Source: Prochlorococcus sp. MIT 0604 (GTDB taxonomy: Bacteria > Cyanobacteriota > Cyanobacteriia > PCC-6307 > Cyanobiaceae). Taken from it: DNA of 64,000 bases. Location: contig NZ_CP007753.1 of the NCBI RefSeq assembly GCF_000757845.1, forward strand, positions 1,426,001-1,490,000, written 5' to 3'. A program made the position numbers and the translations under genes. Every line of letters starts with the position of its first letter. Within the stretch, counting starts at the first letter, position 1. The notes under the pieces were generated by a model, which saw nothing but the letters and a program-made list of their open reading frames with translations, was not told the DNA's origin and made no database searches. Shown piece after piece: positions 8,288-16,794 of the stretch.

Positions 8288-10429
8288 ATGTTTATTAATG
8301 AAAATTTCACAAAAATTATATATTTATATAAAAAAATTACTTCAATAGCATCTTCTAATATTAGAGAAAAGCAGTTATTAAATGAAGTCCATAAATCTAA
8401 ATTATTTAAATTTGGTTTAGTTATTAGATTATTGTTGATTATTTTTTGTATACCTTATATACAAAAAATTTGGTTTCTAGAATTTATAAATAACAGCCTA
8501 GAAAGTCTTTCCTTTAATCCTTGGCAAGCTCATTTAAACGCAGGAGGTGATATTAAAGCTTTTCCCTATGGATATATTATGTATTTGTTTTATCTACCTT
8601 TAACAACATTAGGATGGTTATTCGATAAATTATTGAACGTTGAATACTTTGCTCGATTTGGTTTTGCCATAACAACTCTAATTTTTGATTATGGAATCTT
8701 ACTGGGTATTATTCGTCTTCTCAAAAATTATTCTTCAAAACTAATCCTCATTGCTTATTGGTGTTCTCCTGTAATTATTTATATTTTTTATTGGCATGGC
8801 CAAATTGATGCATTACCTGTTTTTTTCTTAATTTATGGTTTATCTTTCCTACAAAAGGAAAAAACGCATTTAGCTGGAATTTTTTTAGGGCTTGCTATAT
8901 CTTCAAAATTTAGTATGCTCGCTTCAATACCTTTTATATTTATATATCTTATTAGAAACAAAAGATTAAAAAACAAATTCAATATTTTCTTTCCAAGCAT
9001 TTTTATTACTTATTTTTTTACCATCTTACCTTTCATAAAATCTAATTCTTTCCAGTCTATGGTTCTAAAAAATTCTGAGACAGAGAAATTATTCAGTGTT
9101 TTTATAAGCTACGGATATGATTTAAAGTTATTCTTGTTGCCCACTGTATATTTTCTTTCTCTATATTTAGTTTGGCGTTTAGAAAGAATAAATCTTGATT
9201 TATTTTTAATTTCAATTGGGTTAGGATTTTTCTCTTTGTTATTATTTTTACCTCCTTCACCAGGGTGGTTTGCATGGATTATGCCTTTCTTGGTGTATTA
9301 TCAACTTCGTTCAAAGGACCACTACTTATTATCAACCCTTCCATTTTTTTTCATATATCTTACATATAATTTACTCTATTCAACTGGTGCTGATATAGCT
9401 TTCTTTAATATTCCTTCAGACTTACCTTTGGCAAAACTTTTTGGATTAAATAACTCAAGATTAAAGTCTATTTTATTTACCGGATTACAAGCGACTGGAT
9501 TAATAGTTTGCACTCGAATGTATCTTTTTGGGATAGTTAGAAATAATTATTATCGCGGATTTGGTGATAAATTAGCCATAGGAATAAGTGGATTTATACC
9601 CGATTATATTAACGATATATTTAAGTCGTTTGAGAATCTTTTCGGACCAAGATCAATATCTTTTTTGGAAGTTTCAGACTATAAAAAATCAAATAATAAT
9701 AAACATTTACAAGCTTCAAAAAGTTTTTTAAATCCCAATTCTTATAATTTAAGTCGATTAACTAAAGACCTTTATTTATTAGCTGATGGAAAGTCAATTT
9801 GGCAAAACATAAACAATAGTAGAAGAAAAATTGATAGCTATGATTTTATATTCATTAATGGTATTCATAGTTTAACTGTCAAACGTTTAAGACAAAGACT
9901 TGATTTGAAGATTTTTTTTGAAGTTGATCAAGAACTCAATGACTACTTTTTTAAAAAAAATAAGAAAAATAGTATTTTGTCATTTAAATCTAAATCAGAA
10001 AAAAAAGAGTTTAATAATTATCAAGTTAGTCAATTTAAATATTCTGATCTTTCATTTAAAATTTCCCCTGTAAATTCAAATTTATTAAAAAGTAAAGAAG
10101 AAATAGTAATTCCTAAATTAAAACTATTTGTAAAAATGGCTAACGGTTTTTTTCATGAAGAACTTATTAGAAGTCTAATTAGTTTATGTGGTATGTATGT
10201 TGATATAGAACAAACTTCTTTTTCTGATGATGTTTATCTTTGCATTGAAGGCGAGGCAACAAAAGAAGATATAGCTCAAATAGCAAATATATTAATACCT
10301 AATCTCGAAGATCTTTTGATATGTAATCCATTATGGGAAAATGGTTATAGAGGATTAATTCAATTAATAATATTAGTTCACATTTCAAACTTATTGTATA
10401 GATCAAGTTCATCAAAAAATTATGTTTAA
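8288..10429 (+). CDS. GT-C-like membrane glycosyltransferase fused to a degenerate uridine kinase/PRK-like domain
   Basis: The first 415 residues hold about ten membrane helices; WHGQIDALPVF and GLAISSKFS resemble the GT-C mannosyltransferase (ALG6/PIG-M-like) pattern. From about residue 425 the protein becomes soluble and follows the uridine kinase/phosphoribulokinase order: LAIGISGF (P-loop position), SFLEVSDYKKS, LTKDLYLLADGKSIW, YDFIFINGIHSL, LRQRLDLKIFFEVD. The P-loop has lost its GSGKST residues (reads FIPDYIND), so ATP phosphorylation is unlikely. A final 90-residue segment is unassigned. The HAD gene starts eight bases before its stop. Confidence 0.7.
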   Translation: MFINENFTKIIYLYKKITSIASSNIREKQLLNEVHKSKLFKFGLVIRLLLIIFCIPYIQKIWFLEFINNSLESLSFNPWQAHLNAGGDIKAFPYGYIMYLFYLPLTTLGWLFDKLLNVEYFARFGFAITTLIFDYGILLGIIRLLKNYSSKLILIAYWCSPVIIYIFYWHGQIDALPVFFLIYGLSFLQKEKTHLAGIFLGLAISSKFSMLASIPFIFIYLIRNKRLKNKFNIFFPSIFITYFFTILPFIKSNSFQSMVLKNSETEKLFSVFISYGYDLKLFLLPTVYFLSLYLVWRLERINLDLFLISIGLGFFSLLLFLPPSPGWFAWIMPFLVYYQLRSKDHYLLSTLPFFFIYLTYNLLYSTGADIAFFNIPSDLPLAKLFGLNNSRLKSILFTGLQATGLIVCTRMYLFGIVRNNYYRGFGDKLAIGISGFIPDYINDIFKSFENLFGPRSISFLEVSDYKKSNNNKHLQASKSFLNPNSYNLSRLTKDLYLLADGKSIWQNINNSRRKIDSYDFIFINGIHSLTVKRLRQRLDLKIFFEVDQELNDYFFKKNKKNSILSFKSKSEKKEFNNYQVSQFKYSDLSFKISPVNSNLLKSKEEIVIPKLKLFVKMANGFFHEELIRSLISLCGMYVDIEQTSFSDDVYLCIEGEATKEDIAQIANILIPNLEDLLICNPLWENGYRGLIQLIILVHISNLLYRSSSSKNYV

Positions 10430-11168
10430 AAAAGTCAATTCAACAAAAAATCTATATAAACCGGATGCAGTTATTTTTGATACTGATAATACACTTTATG
10501 AATATGCTCCAGCAAATGAAAAAGCAGAGAAGGCCGTCGAAAGAAAAGTAAACGCTCTTCTTGGTGTCAATTCAAAGCTATATCGCACTACTTACGCACA
10601 ATCAAAAAAGGAGATAAAAAAGCAATTAGGCATGACTGCGAGCAGTCATAGTAGGCTTTTGTATTACCAAAGATTTTTAGAAATCTTAGGATTCAAGGCT
10701 CAATTAATGACAGCACTTGACTTAGAACAAACTTTTTGGAGAACATTTCTTGCTAATGCACCTCTTTTCCCAGGAGTAACTCAATTACTTGATTATCTGC
10801 GCTCCAAAAATATATTAATAGCCATAGTGACGGATTTAACTTCTCATATACAAATGCGGAAAATGACTTATTTTAATCTAGAGGAAACCTTTGATGCTTT
10901 TGTGACGTCTGAAGAAATTGGTGCTGATAAACCAGACTATAGAAATTTTGAGTTAGTGTTAAATAAATTAGGCCTTACAAAGAATAATAATATTTGGATG
11001 GTTGGAGATAATCCCTACACAGACATAATTGGCGCTAGAAGTATAGGAGCAACAACATTTCAAAAAATAAATAATTTAGAAAAAATTGGAGAAGGCAAAT
11101 ATATGCCAGATTTCGTATTTAGTAATTTTGAGGAATTTTACAATAACATTATAAATTTAATTAATTAA
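10422..11168 (+). CDS. HAD-superfamily phosphatase
   Basis: All four HAD motifs are present: VIFDTDNTLY with nucleophile Asp20 and Asp22, a motif II AIVTD segment, GADKPDY with the motif III lysine, and GDNPYTDIIGA with the motif IV acids. The helical cap after motif I is of the C1 type. Such enzymes dephosphorylate small molecules, so here it probably removes a phosphate from a sugar or polyol intermediate. It overlaps the fusion gene and is the last gene of the operon. The following 246 bases contain no gene I can support. Confidence 0.85.
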   Translation: MFKKVNSTKNLYKPDAVIFDTDNTLYEYAPANEKAEKAVERKVNALLGVNSKLYRTTYAQSKKEIKKQLGMTASSHSRLLYYQRFLEILGFKAQLMTALDLEQTFWRTFLANAPLFPGVTQLLDYLRSKNILIAIVTDLTSHIQMRKMTYFNLEETFDAFVTSEEIGADKPDYRNFELVLNKLGLTKNNNIWMVGDNPYTDIIGARSIGATTFQKINNLEKIGEGKYMPDFVFSNFEEFYNNIINLIN

Positions 11169-11414
11169 AATAATATATTTTCGTTATATACATTTCTGAT
11201 TTAAACAAGAACTCTTGGAGCTGAGATTTTTTATCCTCAATTTTCAAGCCAAAACAACAAGAGATCTTACAAATAAAAATCAAATACTATCAATTTTTAT
11301 CAAAAAACTATTAATAAATTTTTAAAATATTTTCCTTTTTTCGAATTAAAAATTTCTGAAATTTAAAATTTCAAGAATTACTTTCTAAATAATTTTATTA
11401 AATTAGAAAGTCTT

Positions 11415-11558
11415 TTAATTAAACCAACCTTTTTTCTTTTCTTTAACTTTTGGTGAAGTCTGAATCTTAGGCGCTTCATCTACTCTACCTTTAATAATCA
11501 TTAAGGGGACAATTGCCCATAGTGCTAAAAATAATATCCAGAAGAGGTAAATGTTCAT
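11415..11558 (-). CDS. Tiny single-helix membrane protein (47 aa)
   Basis: ATG at 11558 opens a 47-codon frame with one hydrophobic helix (residues 3-22) and a basic tail rich in lysine. A hairpin (CTTTCTAA/TTAGAAAG, 11387-11411) lies just past the stop and could terminate it. The gene has a decayed paralogous copy at 2950-3066. Conservation of the reading frame relative to the broken copy supports real coding. Function unknown. Confidence 0.62.
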   Translation of the reverse strand: MNIYLFWILFLALWAIVPLMIIKGRVDEAPKIQTSPKVKEKKKGWFN

Positions 11559-11811
11559 AGTATTAAAAATTAATAAATTTATACTAAGGTTAATTAATTA
11601 AAATCCGTGGCTTTCTTTTTAAAGTACTAATTAAATCTATAATCAAATTTTTTTTTTTAATAAATTTAAAAAATTTGCACTCAGCAAAACCACTGCTTTG
11701 CTTCAGGATTTTCAGAGTGCATATTCATAATGACATGATAAAAACTTTTTCGTGAATCTTTTAAATGAATCTAATTTGTATCTACAATTTATTTACCAAA
11801 GTTACTTACAA

Positions 11812-11967
11812 ATGAAAAAATGTGATTTATGTCTTAAGGCAGATAAAACTCATTACAGAGTTAAATCTTTAATTCAAACTGATTGGATTTTTTGTTGCAA
11901 AGAATGTTGGAATCAAATTTCTAAACATAAGAATTATTCTTATGGTGGCACTAGAAAGTCAAAATGA
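11812..11967 (+). CDS. Small zinc-ribbon-like protein
   Basis: The 51-residue product starts MKKCDLCLKADKTHYRV and has two cysteine pairs (Cys4/Cys7 and Cys29/Cys32, with Cys28 next to them), an arrangement that suggests a treble-clef or zinc-ribbon fold. It ends in a basic tail. I prefer ATG 11812 over the GTG at 11752, since the upstream segment has no motif and the cysteine domain begins at the ATG. Role unknown. Confidence 0.6.
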   Translation: MKKCDLCLKADKTHYRVKSLIQTDWIFCCKECWNQISKHKNYSYGGTRKSK

Positions 11968-11997
11968 TAATTTTTCTTGAAAAAGGATTTTAATTTT

Positions 11998-12474
11998 TTA
12001 AAAAAATTCGTTAATTTCTTTTTTTATTGATTTATATTCTAAATTAATATCTTTAATAAATTCATCTACTTCTTTTTTTATATTTTTATATTCATTTATT
12101 TTTTGTTTGCTTTTCTTATAAAAAATCGATTCAAATTGTCCTGGACTTGTCACCTCAATCCAATATCCTGCTAGACAATAAATTTGGTTTGGGACAAAAG
12201 TTACAATAAATAATTTTTTGGAATTTTTATATTGATCAATTATCTTATTAGCTAATTTACCTTTAGTTTTGTTAGTCCCAAATATAGTAATATCTTTTGC
12301 TAAAGGCTTAAAATTCTTCAATAGATTCTTACTTTTTTCTACTGAATTTCTAGAAATTATTTTTTCTAGAGAAAAACAATAATTGAAAAAGTTTGTATTT
12401 TCTTTTTTTGAAGGATATATAGTTATGAAAGAACTAAAAACTAAAAAAGAAGTTAAGAGTAATTTATTAAACAT
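11998..12474 (-). CDS. Hypothetical secreted protein
   Basis: 158 residues beginning with a signal-peptide-like segment (MFNKLLLTSFLVFSSF) and continuing as a soluble domain with two conserved-looking patches, KDITIFGTNKTKG and CLAGYWIEVTSPG. The C-terminal 45 residues are lysine/glutamate-rich and probably form a coiled helix. I do not recognise a family. It probably acts in the periplasm. Confidence 0.55.
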   Translation of the reverse strand: MFNKLLLTSFLVFSSFITIYPSKKENTNFFNYCFSLEKIISRNSVEKSKNLLKNFKPLAKDITIFGTNKTKGKLANKIIDQYKNSKKLFIVTFVPNQIYCLAGYWIEVTSPGQFESIFYKKSKQKINEYKNIKKEVDEFIKDINLEYKSIKKEINEFF

Positions 12475-12548
12475 TTTTAATTTAAGCTAAATTTATTATT
12501 ACAGGAAAAATAAAAAAGATAATTCATAAATAACTCTTAATTTCCCTT

Positions 12549-12580
12549 AAAAGGTTCATATTAATTGAGCGAACCCTTTT
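12549..12580. terminator. Hairpin between divergent genes
   Basis: An imperfect stem (AAAAGGTTC with GAACCCTTTT, one bulged C) is followed by T-rich sequence on the plus strand. It lies between the leftward secreted-protein gene and the rightward DoxX gene, so it may act as a leader hairpin or terminator. Direction is uncertain. Confidence 0.4.
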
Positions 12581-12653
12581 TAAAAAATTTTACAAGTATT
12601 TCGGACTAATTAAGAATTTATCAAAAGAATAAATTTTTTCTTATATTTAGATT

Positions 12654-13034
12654 ATGAAAAATTCTTTTTTGAAACATAAAAGATTCAAATCTTTTTTAGA
12701 TTTTTTTTCAAGAGTATCAATTGCAGCAATATTTATTTCAGCCATACCGGGAAAAATAAATGATTTTGAAAAAACAGTTGAATATATTGCTTCAAAAGGT
12801 ATTTCTGAGCCAATTTCATCTGTTCTTCTAGTGGGAGCAATTATATGTCTTATCTTGGGTTCTGGATTTTTTATATTTGGAGAAAAACAAAAAATCGGTT
12901 CTGTTTTTTTATTACTATTTATTATTCCAACAACAATAATTTTTCATGTATTCCCTTTCCATCAAAGAGCAGTATTTATGAATCTCGGATTAATAGGTGG
13001 ATTAATTATTGCTGCAATAAGAGAACCAAAATAA
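12654..13034 (+). CDS. DoxX-family membrane protein
   Basis: 126 residues with four membrane helices. The pattern RVSIAAIFISAIPGKINDF, a GSG turn in helix 2-3, HVFPF and an FMNLGLIGGLI last helix match the DoxX family of small integral membrane proteins. Roles reported for the family are linked to oxidative stress or to partner oxidoreductases; no partner is encoded next door. Confidence 0.75.
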   Translation: MKNSFLKHKRFKSFLDFFSRVSIAAIFISAIPGKINDFEKTVEYIASKGISEPISSVLLVGAIICLILGSGFFIFGEKQKIGSVFLLLFIIPTTIIFHVFPFHQRAVFMNLGLIGGLIIAAIREPK

Positions 13035-13062
13035 ATAACTTAATAAGGAAACCTAAATTTTT

Positions 13063-13257
13063 TTATTTTTTCTCTCTTAATTCTGGAAAGCAATTCGTAA
13101 TATGAATTAATTCATAAACCTCTTTGCTATCGTATTTTTTATTAGGAACTCCACTTCCTACCTCTATACCTCTCTCTTTCATCTTCTTTAATATCAATTC
13201 TTGTCTTTGCATACTAGACAAAGACTTAAATCTTTTAATTCGTTCTTTTTTATTCAC
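13063..13257 (-). CDS. Small conserved-type hypothetical protein (64 aa)
   Basis: A basic N-terminal helix (KKERIKRFKSLSSMQRQEL) is followed by a short KERGIEVGSGVPN loop and an acidic helix. No signal peptide or membrane segment. The balanced amino-acid composition argues for a true gene. Function unknown. Confidence 0.5.
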   Translation of the reverse strand: MNKKERIKRFKSLSSMQRQELILKKMKERGIEVGSGVPNKKYDSKEVYELIHITNCFPELREKK

Positions 13258-13300
13258 TAGATCTTAATTTATTTAAACTTTATTGTTAATTTTATATCAA

Positions 13301-13423
13301 TTAGCGATTCATTAAATAAGTAAGAAAGCCAGTAAATGTAAGTAATTTAAATCCAATAAATAAAGGCAAATATTTTTTGACCTTTTTGCCAACGGGCAAT
13401 AATTTGTTTAATGAATTGATCAT
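13301..13423 (-). CDS. Tiny membrane protein (40 aa)
   Basis: ATG 13423 opens a 40-codon frame with a basic N-terminal stretch (NKLLPVGKKVKKYL) and one hydrophobic helix (LFIGFKLLTFTGFLTYL). This is typical of the small single-helix proteins common in Prochlorococcus islands. No family recognised. Confidence 0.48.
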   Translation of the reverse strand: MINSLNKLLPVGKKVKKYLPLFIGFKLLTFTGFLTYLMNR

Positions 13424-13543
13424 GATTTACATTAAAATATAATTATTTTGAACATCCTAACGAATTTTTTTTAGAATCATCCCATTTCGATTTGTATATT
13501 TTAAACAGTAGTTCTAAAATAGAAGGATTACGTCCTTTTTTTT

Positions 13544-13930
13544 ATGAATGATAAAGAAACAATAATTTCATTATTAAATGAGTTTGCTAATCCAAAAAAA
13601 ATGGCCTCATTTTTTGTTAATAATGCGACTCCAGATTTTTTATTCATAAGACCGAGTGGTAATCCTATTGATGCAAAAGGGTTCGAACAAATGATTACTG
13701 ATGAAATTGTTCAAGAAAAGGCAGAAATAACTAAAATTCACCGATTCGAATTTTTAAGCGAAAATACAGTAATGTGCATTTTTACACTAGGTTCAAAATT
13801 TACTTATAAAGGGACACCTAATGATGACTTGCCAACAGTTACTTCAATTTTTAAAAAAGTAAATAATCTTTGGAAGATTCACTGGATGCAAAGATCTACA
13901 GGAAATTCGGATTTATCTTTATGGGATTAG
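13544..13930 (+). CDS. NTF2/SnoaL-like fold protein
   Basis: 128 residues with the cone-shaped NTF2-like pattern: an N-terminal helix, a PDFLFIRPSGNPID loop, a KGFEQMI helix, then long strands ending in WKIHWMQRST. Proteins of this fold are ligand-binding or isomerase-like, or serve in stress roles; no catalytic residues can be assigned. A 29-codon membrane peptide gene starts inside its last codons. Confidence 0.65.
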   Translation: MNDKETIISLLNEFANPKKMASFFVNNATPDFLFIRPSGNPIDAKGFEQMITDEIVQEKAEITKIHRFEFLSENTVMCIFTLGSKFTYKGTPNDDLPTVTSIFKKVNNLWKIHWMQRSTGNSDLSLWD

Positions 13931-14010
13931 CAAAGTTAATATCACTTTTAATGGTGCTACTACTTGTAGGAAGTTCTTTTGTTGGTTTAATTTTGTATTT
14001 TATTAAGTAG
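13921..14010 (+). CDS. 29-residue single-helix membrane peptide
   Basis: ATG 13921 lies within the end of the NTF2-like gene (10-base overlap). The product is almost entirely one membrane helix, starting MGLAKLISLLMVLLLVG and ending LYFIK. Its size and form recall small photosystem or cytochrome b6f subunits, but I cannot match it to a named one. Overlap with the upstream gene suggests coupled translation. Confidence 0.45.
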   Translation: MGLAKLISLLMVLLLVGSSFVGLILYFIK

Positions 14011-14086
14011 ATCAAATAAATAATACCCAGTAACTATTTCTTGTTTTAGAAAACAATTGCTTCTTTAATGCTAAGTAATTTGATTT

Positions 14087-14214
14087 TCAGGTAAAAATAA
14101 AAACTTTAGACAGACTAACGCCTATATCAAAAGCCAATAAAGCAATTAGTAACTTACTCATTTTTTAGAACTCTCAACTATTTTTTTGTAAAGTTCCTCA
14201 GAAATAGGTTGCAT
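14087..14214 (-). other. Two overlapping candidate micro-ORFs (18 and 24 codons)
   Basis: On the minus strand ATG 14214 gives MQPISEELYKKIVESSKK, and its stop overlaps (ATGA) the ATG at 14161 of a 24-residue hydrophobic peptide starting MSKLLIALLAFDIGVSLS. The coupled overlap is the only support; both are too short to be sure. No other gene is seen between 14011 and 14500. Confidence 0.3.
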
Positions 14215-14504
14215 AACTTTTTAAAAATCTAATTACAAATTAATTATTTTAAAATTAATTTCTCGTTACTAAATATACGAATATATGAATTTTTAAATAG
14301 GCAAAAAATATATTCACTATAAGTTCTTCTTATAAAGTATTAATAAATACTTAATCCAAAAATGTCAATAAATGTCCAAACTTTTTTAAAAAAGAAATTA
14401 GAAATCTTATTTCAAGTAAATAGATCCCATATAAGTAAGCTTTATAATCTTTTCTTCTTGTTTTCTACAATATACGAAAGACTTTCCATTGAAATACATG
14501 TTTA

Positions 14505-14610
14505 CCATGATGCAGCTCCTGATCTTGCTCAAGTCCCCGTCCTATGGCTTGAGTCGTACTGCGGTCTATCAGATGGTAGATCGGACGATTTTGTAGTATT
14601 CACTACAATC
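14505..14610 (+). ncRNA. Candidate structured RNA
   Basis: An unusually GC-rich island in AT-rich surroundings contains three successive hairpins: CTCAAG/CTTGAG (14528-14553), TCTATC/GGTAGA (14565-14580) and TTGTAGT/ACTACAA with a four-base loop (14591-14608), followed by an AT-rich run. A reading frame across 14362-14619 exists but lacks coding character. The strand is a guess. Confidence 0.35.
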
Positions 14611-14644
14611 TATTTATAAAGTATTTATACTTAGCTGTCAACAA

Positions 14645-14791
14645 TTAATAAAAACCAAACTTCAATTTAATAGTAGATTCGGCTCTCATAAACTCCCGAA
14701 CAAGAATATAGAACATATAACTACGAGTAATTCCCATAAAAACTGAAACAAATGCCAGAACTACGCAAATAGGGCAATGTGGAAATCCCAT
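14645..14791 (-). CDS. Small membrane protein with CPxC-like N-terminus (48 aa)
   Basis: ATG 14791 starts MGFPHCPICVVLAFVSVFMG, with a cysteine pair (Cys6, Cys9) just before or within a single membrane helix. A second amphipathic stretch with several arginines follows. The cysteine pair could bind metal or take part in thiol exchange. No family recognised. Confidence 0.5.
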   Translation of the reverse strand: MGFPHCPICVVLAFVSVFMGITRSYMFYILVREFMRAESTIKLKFGFY

Positions 14792-15113
14792 TACTTATTT
14801 TCCAATATAAATTTCAATTCAGTCTCTGCATTAAGAATATCGATTCTACTCTTAATCAGTTTAAAAAATTTAATTATTTTTTTCAAAATTAAACCTTCTT
14901 TAAGCATCAATAATAATATTATTTAAGAATGAATATATCAATGAGCAAAAATACTGAAGTCATTGATATAACAAAAGTTTCGTAACAAATTCATATAATA
15001 AAAACACCAACATATGCTCAGATACTCTTGATCAATTAGCTTATTCAGAGTCAAATATAAAAATTGGTGATCTAGTTACCTTGCGGTGCTATTTTTCTTT
15101 TGCTAAAAAATTG

Positions 15114-15180
15114 AGCGGGCTAAAGTCCAATGCTCCACGAGGATTAGTCCGCTGCCTAAAGCCGGAGAGTACAAATTTTT
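15114..15180 (+). ncRNA. Candidate structured RNA in a gene-free stretch
   Basis: Within the gene-free interval 14792-15297, a GC-rich patch contains a 10-bp stem, AGCGGGCTAA (15114-15123) with TTAGTCCGCT (15144-15153, one G-U), a loop with CTCCACGAGG, then GCCTAAAGCC and a T-run. The fold with trailing T-tract looks like a short terminated RNA. It is not a tRNA: no T-arm is visible. Confidence 0.38.
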
Positions 15181-15297
15181 CTTAATTAATATGCAACTAT
15201 GCTTTATAAGGTAAATATCTTGATTGCGTAATAAATTTATTTTGTATATTGCTATTACAAAAATGATGAGTTTATTTAAATTAGTTACTAAATCCTC

Positions 15298-15417
15298 GTG
15301 GAGAAAGCTTTAGTAAATTTCTTTTACTGGTTACTGATAAGATCAGCCGAATCTCATTATGGAGAATCATTTGTATCTGTAGAAGTTCCATCTAATTCAA
15401 TCAAAAGTTTTTTTTAG
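15298..15417 (+). CDS. Micro-protein of the SAES family, copy 1 (39 aa)
   Basis: The GTG at 15298 opens a frame whose first 24 residues match those encoded at 19744-19851: both read E-K-x-L-x-N-F-x-Y-W-x-L-x-x-SAES-x-YG-x-S. Similar protein sequence from diverged DNA is good evidence of coding. The N-terminal half is an amphipathic aromatic helix that could lie on a membrane. Function unknown. Confidence 0.58.
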   Translation: MEKALVNFFYWLLIRSAESHYGESFVSVEVPSNSIKSFF

Positions 15418-15552
15418 ATTTAAATATTTAAATTCATAGCTTTCTGAGAATTGAATAACTAATTTGAGTTAAGTTGGTTAATTATCTCTATTGCAGATAA
15501 ACATAAGGTTGTTAATCTTACACTTAAATAAGAAACTTAATTTCTTAAACTG

Positions 15553-15762
15553 ATGCAATTTGATCATTTAAATTTCAAAGAATATGATGGCCTCATGTCT
15601 ATAGAAGATTTAAGGGCTTTACGTCTTCGAAAAAAGAAAATTGAAAGTGATAAGAAAGCTAGAAAGTATATCTTGGATATAAATCAAAGATATAGAAAAA
15701 TGAGTAACCGCAAAAGTAGTAACTTTTTAAGGAATATGAACCCTTTTAAAAAGGCCGCATAA
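15553..15762 (+). CDS. Small basic protein (69 aa)
   Basis: Starts MQFDHLNFKEYDGLMSIEDL and continues into a strongly basic helix rich in Lys/Arg (RALRLRKKKIESDKKARKY), ending in a basic tail. No cysteines or membrane segment. The charge suggests RNA, DNA or ribosome contact, but nothing specific can be claimed. A good terminator hairpin lies about 90 bases downstream. Confidence 0.55.
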   Translation: MQFDHLNFKEYDGLMSIEDLRALRLRKKKIESDKKARKYILDINQRYRKMSNRKSSNFLRNMNPFKKAA

Positions 15763-15851
15763 ATTGTTAATCTTGATGTTGTTAATTTGTTTAACTTTGC
15801 AACTTTCAGAGTAAGATTTTAATGGTGTTTCTTTGGAAGAGTTTCACCAAG

Positions 15852-15877
15852 AGGGGTCAATTTTTGGCCCCTTCTTT
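15852..15877 (+). terminator. Rho-independent terminator
   Basis: Eight-base-pair stem AGGGGTCA/TGGCCCCT (one U-G pair) with a five-base loop, followed by TCTTT. It is placed to end the transcript of the small basic protein. Confidence 0.7.
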
Positions 15878-16089
15878 GCGGAGATATTTTTTAATTGAAA
15901 CTCGTTATAAAATTAAAGTAATACTTTCCTAGAAAGCGAAAGTGATGTAAATCTTTTGTTTAAAGTTTTTTATTACCACTTAATGAAAACTCTATATCTT
16001 CAAATAAATCCTCTTTTTAAAAAAAACAAAAATTTTAGCTTATGGACCATTTCCCTTAATTTATTGAATTTTTTCATTTGCGATTTTTA

Positions 16090-16293
16090 ATGGCTTCTCC
16101 TACAAGTTGGGAATTCTACAAAGAAGTTGAAACTAAGATTCTATGGGTCAATATTTGTACCCAAAATTTAGAAGGTGTAGCTATTTCAATCAATAAATGG
16201 TGGAAGACAAGATATCCAGCATACAAAATCAGAATAGTTTCTAAAAAAGAATTTGAGCTAGTAAAAATGCAAGCTGAGAAGAAGGAGCAATAA
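16090..16293 (+). CDS. Small hypothetical protein (67 aa)
   Basis: ATG 16090 (preferred over TTG 16078) gives a soluble product beginning MASPTSWEFYKEVETKILWV and ending in a lysine/glutamate-rich helix. Conserved-looking tryptophans (NKWWKTRYP) point to a folded core. No family recognised. Confidence 0.5.
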   Translation: MASPTSWEFYKEVETKILWVNICTQNLEGVAISINKWWKTRYPAYKIRIVSKKEFELVKMQAEKKEQ

Positions 16294-16369
16294 AATTATT
16301 CTTTGGTAAATATTGATGCTGATTATTTAATTTTTACAGCTATTATAAGATTAATAAAATAAGAAACAA

Positions 16370-16525
16370 ATGAACTCTGCATTTGCAAAAGTATCAAATT
16401 TGAAAGTTAACAGGGCTTCTAAAATAGCTATTACTCTCGCATCATCAACTTTCTTTTTGTATGCTTTGGGTCAAGCACCAATTTTTAAAAATATTCTTGC
16501 AGGTGCCTTCTCTTGCTCTGGCTAA
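16370..16525 (+). CDS. Small membrane protein (51 aa)
   Basis: ATG 16370; basic N-terminal segment (SNLKVNRASK) followed by two hydrophobic stretches (IAITLASSTFFLYAL and IFKNILAGAFS). It ends with SCSG and stops just ahead of repeat R1. Function unknown. Confidence 0.5.
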   Translation: MNSAFAKVSNLKVNRASKIAITLASSTFFLYALGQAPIFKNILAGAFSCSG

Positions 16526-16572
16526 ATAAAATACTGATTTTTTAGGGAAGCTAAAAAGCTAAAATAGACTGT

Positions 16573-16617
16573 GATTGACAGTCGATCTAAACTTAGAGGG
16601 ATAAACCCCTCTTTTTT
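16573..16617 (+). repeat. R element, copy R1 (palindrome plus terminator-like hairpin)
   Basis: The conserved core GATTGACAGTCGATCTAAA contains a 15-bp near-palindrome (GATTGAC-A-GTCGATC). It is followed by a hairpin AGAGGG/CCCTCT-type stem with a T-run. Three further copies lie at 26095, 39906 and 42707, always in this orientation and upstream of a gene. Here the next start codon is 61 bases downstream. Confidence 0.75.
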
Positions 16618-16677
16618 AATATTTAATAGATTTATTGATGAAAAGATAATGACTCTTCTTATTTCTCTTTTCAGCTG

Positions 16678-16794
16678 ATGAATATTTCCCCGCACCTATT
16701 AATTGATGCTGTGATATTAAGCGCTGCCCTCACCATCACTTTGGTATTAAGAGCAAAAGGTAATGCTGCCAGAAAAGAAAAAGAAAATAAATGA
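16678..16794 (+). CDS. Tiny membrane protein (38 aa), first of an overlapping trio
   Basis: Starts MNISPHLLIDAVILSAALTI, one hydrophobic helix, then a charged tail rich in Lys/Glu. Its TGA overlaps the ATG of the next frame (ATGA), so the two are probably translated together. The trio follows R1. Confidence 0.5.
   Translation: MNISPHLLIDAVILSAALTITLVLRAKGNAARKEKENK

Noticed and set aside
11752-11811. Extended start of the zinc-ribbon gene at GTG 11752
   Set aside because: The added 20 residues show no motif and the ATG at 11812 opens directly on the cysteine domain.
14362-14619. Plus-strand frame of 85 codons
   Set aside because: Its composition and lack of motifs look non-coding, and it overlaps a run of hairpins better explained as RNA structure.
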